Shown piece after piece: positions 61,401-64,000 of a DNA stretch of 64,000 nucleotides. A model generated the notes under the pieces. That model ran no database searches. It had not been told where the DNA came from and was given only the letters and a program-made list of their open reading frames with translations. Origin of the DNA: Lingula anatina (lineage: Eukaryota > Brachiopoda > Lingulata > Lingulida > Lingulidae); assembly GCF_001039355.2 (NCBI RefSeq), contig NW_019774703.1:349648-413647 (forward strand), given 5' to 3'. The position numbers and the translations under genes were made by a program. The stretch's first letter is position 1; each line of letters starts with the position of its first letter.

Positions 61401-62666
61401 TGCTTGAAACTGGATATTACATTCAGTACTGTGTTGGTAACTTTGTCAGATGGACAGAGCCGTTGCCAACAACAAACAAAATCAATGTGTTAATTCTGAC
61501 AGTACATACATGTAAGTACTTTACAGTCTTATCTTTGATTGGGGAGAAGCAGTGGAAAATTCTAAGGCAAGAAAACAGGGTTTCTATGAATTATTAGTTC
61601 CCTGCTGATTGCCGGATAGTTAACCAGGCCATTCTGTTCCCTGTTTTCTGTTTTCTGTTGTCTGTTGTGCATTTACCTCCCTTCTTAAGTATATTTTTCA
61701 TTTATTACTTTGATAAACCTGTTTTATAAAAGAATGTAAGTAGTATAATTACATAAATATTTGGTGCACTGTGAATCAGAGAACACCTTAAGTGAGCAAT
61801 AGAATTATTTGGAATAGAGGGGGAAGGGTAGCAGGACATTTATATCTCCTCCACCCCCATTAGTATGAAATTCCATCAATGACAAGCAATAGAAAGGTTG
61901 ATTAACATTTTGCCTTCTTGAGGCTGCATGTATTTTGGCTAAACTCAAATACGATTTTACAATTTATGTTTATGAATTATAATTGACCAGGTAATAAAGA
62001 TGGTAATCCAAATGATTAAGAGTGCATTCCCAGAGTTTTAGATCAATCTATCCCTGTGGGGAGTCTCACTAGATTACTGTCAGCTTAGCTGGCTTAAATG
62101 TCTGTCCCACCTACTAAAAATTGTAAGAGGGTAAGTAACTATGGTGCGCGCTCGACTGACAGCAATTTAGCGTGAACCCCCAGGGAGTAAGTTCGACCTG
62201 GATGGATCGATCTAAATCTCTGGGAATGCACTCTTATACTATCCTTGAAACTTAAAGCTGACAACATTTAGGCAAAGTGTCTATTTATCAAGGGTACCTA
62301 CATTAGTATTAATATTACTAAGGCCCCATTCAGAATAACGGACCAACTAGTCCGAGGGTCAAATATGGTGACCCACTAGTAAGTTACAAAGCTAGAGACT
62401 GAATAGATATCCTGTGGGGAAGTATTCAAGTGGGTCGGCCACTGATTAACCCTCGGACTAGTTAGTCCCCTATTCTGAATGGAGCCTTAGTTTCATGATT
62501 ATCTGATTTAGAAAAGGAGTAATGTTCTCTTTTTTTTAGTGTAAATGACCATGAATAGTTATCTTTATTTTGACAGGTGTTCAAAAATTACCTTACATTC
62601 TGTGGAATTGGGATAACAAATGCTCAGCTTTTTGAGCTGTCAGTTGAAGAATACAAGAGAAATCAG
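48021..62666 (+). CDS. cGMP/cAMP phosphodiesterase of the PDE5/PDE11 family, N-terminal part
   Basis: Three coding exons with in-phase GT-AG borders: 48021-48644, 58178-58342, 62577-62666 (293 codons); the last ends at a donor, so the gene continues off the right edge. The ATG has context AAGCATGG. Residues about 8-40 form the amphipathic N-terminal motif of PDE5/11 ([14 protein letters not shown]...). GAF-A spans about 110-285: [30 protein letters not shown], then [31 protein letters not shown] and [12 protein letters not shown]. These blocks are closest to PDE5 in places (CHKI, SILCMPI, KRNQ) and to PDE11 in others (EVQVPWGKG-like, FTEDD), so I leave the subfamily open. The final Glu of the NKFDE signature is Val. 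Intron 1 is 9.5 kb, intron 2 4.2 kb. GAF-B and the HD-type catalytic domain are not in the window. Confidence 0.9.
50031..50117. repeat. (GT)n followed by (GA)n microsatellites
   Basis: Adjacent GT-rich and GA-rich runs in intron 1 of the phosphodiesterase gene. Confidence 0.9.
50194..50420. mobile_element. GATCGATC/CATTCCC-family element, GAACCCCCAGGGAG subtype
   Basis: Starts near CCATTTCCATAGAT and TTTAGATCGATC, ends ATAGATCGATCTAAATCTCTGGG-like. Its interior (ATCTCACTAGATTACTGTCAG ... TTTAGCGTGAACCCCCAGGGAG) recurs at 53829, 62017 and 62932. Extra GATCGATCTAAAT copies at the right end suggest a duplicated terminus. Non-coding, intron 1 of the phosphodiesterase. Confidence 0.65.
53829..54052. 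mobile_element. GATCGATC/CATTCCC-family element, same subtype
   Basis: Begins ACCATTCCCAAAGATATTTGGATCGATC and contains the TTTAGCGTGAACCCCCAGGG block. Its right end is degraded. Diverged copy. Confidence 0.6.
54901..55150. mobile_element. GATCGATC/CATTCCC-family element, AATGCAATCAG subtype
   Basis: About 60-bp imperfect inverted termini (ATGCCCATAGATACCATCAG against CTGGTGTCTATGGGAATGG). Inner GACTCTCGTTAAGTGCAATCAG faces ATTGCATTCAGCGAGAGTCTC. Its core matches 31588-31760. Confidence 0.7.
55160..58170. other. Phosphodiesterase intron 1, remainder
   Basis: AT-rich intronic sequence with no supported exon. Short inverted motifs of the type GGGGCCTGTTTCACAAAA occur near 57050-57070, suggesting old repeats whose borders I cannot define. 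Confidence 0.4.
58388..58454. repeat. (AT)n microsatellite
   Basis: Over 30 AT units, starting about 46 bp after the donor of phosphodiesterase exon 2. Confidence 0.95.
62017..62237. mobile_element. GATCGATC/CATTCCC-family element, best-preserved ends
   Basis: Inverted termini AAGAGTGCATTCCCAGAG and CTCTGGGAATGCACTCTT continue into TTTAGATC-ATC, with TA outside both ends. This suggests TA target duplication, as for Tc1/mariner-type MITEs. Interior as in the 50194 copy. Confidence 0.75.
62321..62487. mobile_element. 167-bp inverted-repeat element with TA duplication
   Basis: About 40-bp inverted termini (AGGCCCCATTCAGAATAACG, then GGACCAACTAGTCCGAGGGT on the left) flanked by TA. Unrelated to the GATCGATC family. 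Lies 90 bp upstream of the acceptor of phosphodiesterase exon 3. Confidence 0.7.
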
Positions 62667-62931
62667 GTAGGTGTGGTTTCTCTATTGGTTTTTTAGTGAT
62701 AAATAACTAATTTTATCAGTAATGTGTAAATGGTCAGAAACAAGAGGCAATATTCAAAAAATGATTAAGCATTATTTTTAAAATGAAAATGTATTAATTG
62801 TTTTGAGTATTTAGTCAGCAATATGGAATTAAGGGTAGAATTTTGATAGAAGCATTTTTTCAAGCAATATTGATAAGCTTAAGATAAGTATCCCCATAAC
62901 AATGGCCTGTCTTTTAAGATGCAGCTAAACC

Positions 62932-63150
62932 AAGGGCGTATTCCCAGACATTTAGATCAATCTATCCCCGTGGGGAGTCTCACTAGATTACTGTCAGATA
63001 ATCCGGCTTAAATGTCCGTCCCACCTACTAAAAGCTGAAAGGGGGTAATTAACTTTCGTGCCCGCTCGGCTGACAGCTATTTAGCGTGAACCCCCAGGGA
63101 GTTAGGTCGATCTAGTTTGGATGGATCTAATCTCTGGGAATGGGGTCCTA
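62932..63150. mobile_element. GATCGATC/CATTCCC-family element
   Basis: Ends GTATTCCCAGACATTTAGATC and GATCTAATCTCTGGGAATGG. Interior matches 62017-62237. Intron 3 of the phosphodiesterase. Confidence 0.7.
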
Positions 63151-63970
63151 GATTCCATGCATCTTTTTACACACTAAATTATTAAACCATGTGTGGAATT
63201 ACACCCTTGTAGCATGTTGCTGCCCTATACTTTTCATCAGCCTTTCACCATTAAGCATGAACATTGCCTGGAACTCATATCTTTTATAAATTACTAGTTT
63301 TCCCTTCATTGATTTTATCACTCGATATGTCATACTCCTATCGTACTTCTGAGATAATTGATTTTTTTTTCTTTTATCAGCAAGCACATTGAAAAATGAG
63401 ACAATTCTTATTGAGTTTGTCAAAATAAGGGAAGGAAAACTTATTTAGATCAGACAGCTTATCTTAATATGTATCTAGTATTCAACTTCCAACATTTGAA
63501 CAGATTAACTCAATGATAGAAACCATTGTCACAAATAAATCTTGTCTTTTTAATGCACAAGAGTTCTGAAACTATATTAAAATAGCAATATCATGTGGTT
63601 CTGAATTTTATGCAAGAACTGTCAGTTCAAATGCAGGTGTCATTAAAAAAATGGCGATAATTATGAAAGTCCAGAGCCTTGAATGGTCTGGCAAGCAGTC
63701 TGCTTGCTATTTTGCTTTAAATGACTGTCAAGGAAAAATGCATCAGTATTGAAGTTCTTCTGGATAGGTTCACCATTCTAGGTAATCCCATTTAAATAAA
63801 GGCTATGCCCTTCATTTGAGATAGTGTTTGAAATGTTAAGTGAATTTTTATGCAGAATTGAACAAGAAAAAGGTATCTGATTGAGTTCCCAAAAGACATG
63901 ATATATCATTTTACTCTATGTGAAGATTAGTTAGAATTGCCTTTATTTCAAAGAACACACTGATCAATCT

Positions 63971-63999
63971 GTTTTTTTTTTTTTTTTTTTTTTTTTTTT
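63971..63999. repeat. Poly(T) run at the window edge
   Basis: About 28 T residues. It could be the tail of a retroposed sequence or a simple repeat; the window ends before this can be judged. Confidence 0.8.
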
Positions 64000-64000
64000 C

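Overview
The window is eukaryotic nuclear DNA from an animal, most likely a marine invertebrate. Genes are split by GT-AG introns, intergenic DNA is AT-rich and full of short inverted-repeat transposons and microsatellites, and the encoded families (CUB/TSP1/LDLa/trypsin mosaics, UNG2-type uracil-DNA glycosylase, MAP9, a PDE5/11-type phosphodiesterase) are metazoan. I cannot name the species from sequence alone. Three single 'n' bases (11169, 42946, 44607) are present; the first two lie exactly between duplicated flanks and look like joins of overlapping allelic contigs.

Region 1 (about 312-28460, minus strand): two tandem, same-direction genes for secreted mosaic proteins. The upstream gene (28287 down to 15717) is complete. 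Its 27 coding exons keep one open frame of 4383 nt (1460 aa): signal peptide, CUB, CUB, TSP1, CUB, seven TSP1, CUB, LDLa, TSP1, CUB, LDLa, trypsin-like protease. The downstream gene (10487 down to the left edge) has signal peptide, three CUB, three TSP1, CUB, LDLa, TSP1 and then leaves the window. By analogy it probably also ends in CUB, LDLa and a protease. Its first five coding exons appear twice (6819-11168 and 11171-15014) around one 'n', most simply a false assembly duplication of two haplotypes. One copy carries a 452-bp transposon that the other lacks.

Region 2 (31883-34832, plus strand): a complete eight-exon UNG gene (315 aa, UNG2 form with a PCNA-binding N-terminus), preceded by two inverted CCAAT boxes and an E2F-like site.

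Region 3 (37626-43354, minus strand, convergent with UNG): an eleven-exon MAP9 (ASAP) gene, 756 aa, with a coiled-coil C-terminus built on repeated Y-x-x-W units. Part of its first coding exon is repeated across the 'n' at 42946.

Region 4 (43837-46215): transposon-rich spacer with a 66-bp tandem/inverted satellite and several miniature elements. A decayed Tc1/mariner-type transposase with an apparent intron lies at 46685-47384 (minus).

Region 5 (about 47600 to right edge, plus strand): the 5' part of a PDE5/PDE11-type cyclic nucleotide phosphodiesterase: a 5' untranslated exon and three coding exons covering the N-terminus and GAF-A (293 aa), with introns of 9.5 and 4.2 kb. The second GAF and catalytic domains must lie beyond the window.

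The genes do not form a pathway. The most unusual content is the tandem pair of very large CUB/TSP1/LDLa/protease genes, and the rich collection of small non-autonomous transposons, several with clear target-site duplications, one with an empty-site allele and one nested.
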